Of a DNA stretch of 64,000 nucleotides, positions 62,642 to 64,000 are shown in pieces. The stretch is from positions 1-64,000 of the forward strand of contig CAUDQR010000013.1 of NCBI GenBank assembly GCA_958451615.1. The letters are read 5' to 3'. A program made the position numbers and the translations under genes. Positions within the stretch are counted from its first letter, which is position 1, and each line of letters begins with the position of its first letter. The notes beneath the pieces are model-generated. The model did not search any database and had not been told where the DNA came from. It worked only from the letters and a program-made list of their open reading frames with translations. The DNA is from an uncultured Collinsella sp. (lineage in GTDB: Bacteria; Actinomycetota; Coriobacteriia; Coriobacteriales; Coriobacteriaceae).

Positions 62642-63262
62642 CTAGTTCAGCAACCCCCACACGGCAAAGCCGAGTGCTCCGCCGATGGCGGCCGCGGCGA
62701 TGAAAGTCAGCAAGTCGTACGCCAGTCGATGCTTCGTCGGCCACGCGCGGCGGGGGAGTGCCCGCGGATCGCGCTCGATGTTCGCCTCGCCGTTCATGAA
62801 GGCGAGGATCTCGCGGTATGTCACCAGGTCGTTCTCGCGCTTGATGCGCTCGAGGACGGTTGCGACAACAAGCGCCGCTATCGCCGGCAGGAACGCCGCA
62901 GCCGCGGCGACGCCGGCGCCCCAGGTGCCCTCCATCCAGTTAAACGCCGGCGACAGTATCAGTGCGAACGCCACCGCCAGCAACGCGAGCATCAGCACGG
63001 CCAGCCATAGCATCCGCGTTCCCATGCGCTTGCGATCTCTTTCGACTGCCTCTTCCATAACGGTCACGTCTCCCTTCACGAGCGTGTCTATGGAGGTGCC
63101 GAATAGGATGCTCAGCATGAGCAGGCTCTGGACGTCCGGATACGTCTTGTCCCGCTCCCAGTTCGAGATCGTCTGACGCGACACGTAGAGTTTCTCGGCG
63201 AGCTGTTCTTGGGAGAGCCCCATCGCCTCGCGCCTCGTCTTTATCTGGTTGCTGATGTCCAT
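62642..63262 (-). CDS. XRE-family HTH regulator with three membrane helices
   Basis: A 206-residue protein: HTH_3 domain at residues 1-60 (MDISNQIKTRREAMGLSQEQ, LYVSRQTISNWERDKTYPD), linker, then three hydrophobic helices (MLWLAVLMLALLAVAFALIL, GVAAAAAFLPAIAALVVATV and FIAAAAIGGALGFAVWGLL). It is the intact parent of the truncated copy at 60461. GGGAGG lies 5 bases before ATG 63262; a GTG two codons earlier is less well placed. The signal and targets are unknown. Confidence 0.78.
   Translation of the reverse strand: MDISNQIKTRREAMGLSQEQLAEKLYVSRQTISNWERDKTYPDVQSLLMLSILFGTSIDTLVKGDVTVMEEAVERDRKRMGTRMLWLAVLMLALLAVAFALILSPAFNWMEGTWGAGVAAAAAFLPAIAALVVATVLERIKRENDLVTYREILAFMNGEANIERDPRALPRRAWPTKHRLAYDLLTFIAAAAIGGALGFAVWGLLN
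62802..63242. repeat. 441-bp exact duplication, copy 2 (parent)
   Basis: Internal part of the intact HTH-membrane gene; identical to 60461-60901. Confidence 0.92.
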
Positions 63263-63458
63263 CGTCACCTCCCGGTCGTGAAGGAGCGTCCCGCGAACAC
63301 ATCGGGTGCGCTATCGAATCTGTTGTACATCATATGCGGCAAGGCTTGCCGGGCGCTGCAAAAATTGTTTTGCATGGGGTTTACCTGCATGATTGTTGCC
63401 GCGATGCGTGCCATCGCCGCGGGGAGATCTGGCTTGTGGAGGCTTGCGGGGCGATGGC

Positions 63459-63812
63459 TTAGCGATGTTGTCGAGCAGTCGTCCAGGTGCGCAGGCCCAT
63501 GGCGGCGTAGCCGATTGCGGTATAGGCAACCCCATGGAACGCAAGGTCCTGGCTGCCCTCGACCGCGAGGGGAAACAGGAGCGCGGGTCCGATTCCGAGC
63601 GCTGCGGGTACCCAGAAGAGCGTCCTCGTGGAGTTCGCGGCGAGCAGACCGAGGGTGATTGCAGTTGCGGGGAGCACGGGGTAGATCAGCGCCATCATGG
63701 CGATCATGCCGGCATCGGATGGGACGACGCTCACCAGGAGGACGGGGATTGCCCAGCAGACGCCAACGATTGCGATCAATGCGATGAGGGACGCGCGTAC
63801 GGTGACGTTCAT
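63459..63812 (-). CDS. Hypothetical four-helix membrane protein
   Basis: A 117-residue integral membrane protein of unknown family. Hydrophobic segments: SLIALIAIVGVCWAIPVLLVSV, GMIAMMALIYPVLPATAITLGLLA, LFWVPAALGIGPALLFPLAV and a shorter one near VAYTAIGYAAMGL. GGAGGTG precedes the ATG at 63812. It lies upstream of the HTH-membrane gene on the same strand, about 196 bases away, and might be its partner or target. Confidence 0.6.
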   Translation of the reverse strand: MNVTVRASLIALIAIVGVCWAIPVLLVSVVPSDAGMIAMMALIYPVLPATAITLGLLAANSTRTLFWVPAALGIGPALLFPLAVEGSQDLAFHGVAYTAIGYAAMGLRTWTTARQHR

Positions 63813-63834
63813 GGGGCACCTCCTAACGGGAATC

Positions 63835-63871
63835 GCCCCCCATTCTGGCATACATCTTCAGAATGGGGGGC
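63835..63871. terminator. 13-bp perfect hairpin
   Basis: GCCCCCCATTCTG (63835-63847) pairs exactly with CAGAATGGGGGGC (63859-63871). It lies between two minus-strand genes and could terminate the upstream one or attenuate the downstream one; T-runs are absent. Confidence 0.5.
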
Positions 63872-63914
63872 TAAGGGGGATACCATTTCGGGGAACGGGT
63901 GCGTACCCGCGCTT

Positions 63915-64000
63915 TTAACTCAGCATCTTGGCGAGCATGCCGATGCCGACGCCCACCAGTCCGCCGGCGATGGCGCCGATGATGATCTGCACCGCGTTGC
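63915..64000 (-). CDS. C-terminal end of a small membrane protein (partial)
   Basis: The window ends inside a minus-strand frame whose last 27 residues end IGAIAGGLVGVGIGMLAKML-S before TAA (63915-63917). The segment is a glycine-rich hydrophobic helix. Nothing more can be said about the protein. Confidence 0.55.
   Translation of the reverse strand, partial: NAVQIIIGAIAGGLVGVGIGMLAKMLS

Overview
The window is high-GC bacterial chromosome (strong C/G preference at third codon positions), densely coding and mostly on the + strand. Gene content and order point to a gut actinobacterium of the class Coriobacteriia, most likely Collinsella. The reasons are an arginine deiminase block, a division/cell-wall (dcw) cluster with ftsZ, sepF and divIVA but no ftsA, and stand-alone argG and argH. 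The genus is an inference from content; no search was run.

Region 1 (1-6.4 kb) is arginine catabolism: the last 17 codons of an upstream arginine deiminase, an aminotransferase, a complete arcA, ornithine carbamoyltransferase and a YfcC/DcuC-type transporter. ArgR-box-like sites lie in the long arcA leader. Region 2 (6.4-11.3 kb) holds a DUF1846 protein, a small winged-helix regulator, pyrG and a XerD-type recombinase. Region 3 (11.3-27.3 kb) is the dcw cluster: mraZ, rsmH, an ftsL-like gene, a class B PBP, murF, mraY, murD, ftsW, murG, murC, murB, ftsQ, ftsZ. murE and ftsA are absent. The DNA before mraZ is unusually structured (G-quadruplex-type run, MraZ-box-like repeats, twin hairpins). 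Region 4 (27.3-35.4 kb) is pgeF joined to pstSCAB-phoU behind a Pho-box-like repeat, then yggS, sepF, yggT and divIVA. yggT appears to start at an AUC codon.

Region 5 (35.5-50 kb) is mixed housekeeping: nitroreductase, pit with its DUF47 partner, a Bax-inhibitor-1 family membrane protein, a macrodomain/PARG-like protein, an SGNH hydrolase, thiC-thiD under a TPP riboswitch, yaaA, an M18 aminopeptidase and polA. Region 6 (50-58.8 kb) has a LacI regulator divergent from an rpe/alsE-like and rpiB pair with repeated operators, a HAD phosphatase, argG behind what looks like an arginine-codon attenuator, a 56-codon small ORF, argH, ndk and a second rpiB. Region 7 (59-64 kb) has a cyuA-like cysteine desulfidase and a cluster of HTH-plus-membrane proteins, one of which has been partly duplicated (441 bp, identical) into a neighbouring HTH gene.

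The genes read as an arginine-fermenting anaerobe that separates arginine catabolism (arcA/argF/transporter) from biosynthesis (argG, argH) with different controls, has two phosphate uptake systems, and keeps its septation genes in two adjacent blocks. No tRNA, rRNA, CRISPR array or transposase gene was recognised. Several intergenic regions carry long inverted repeats.
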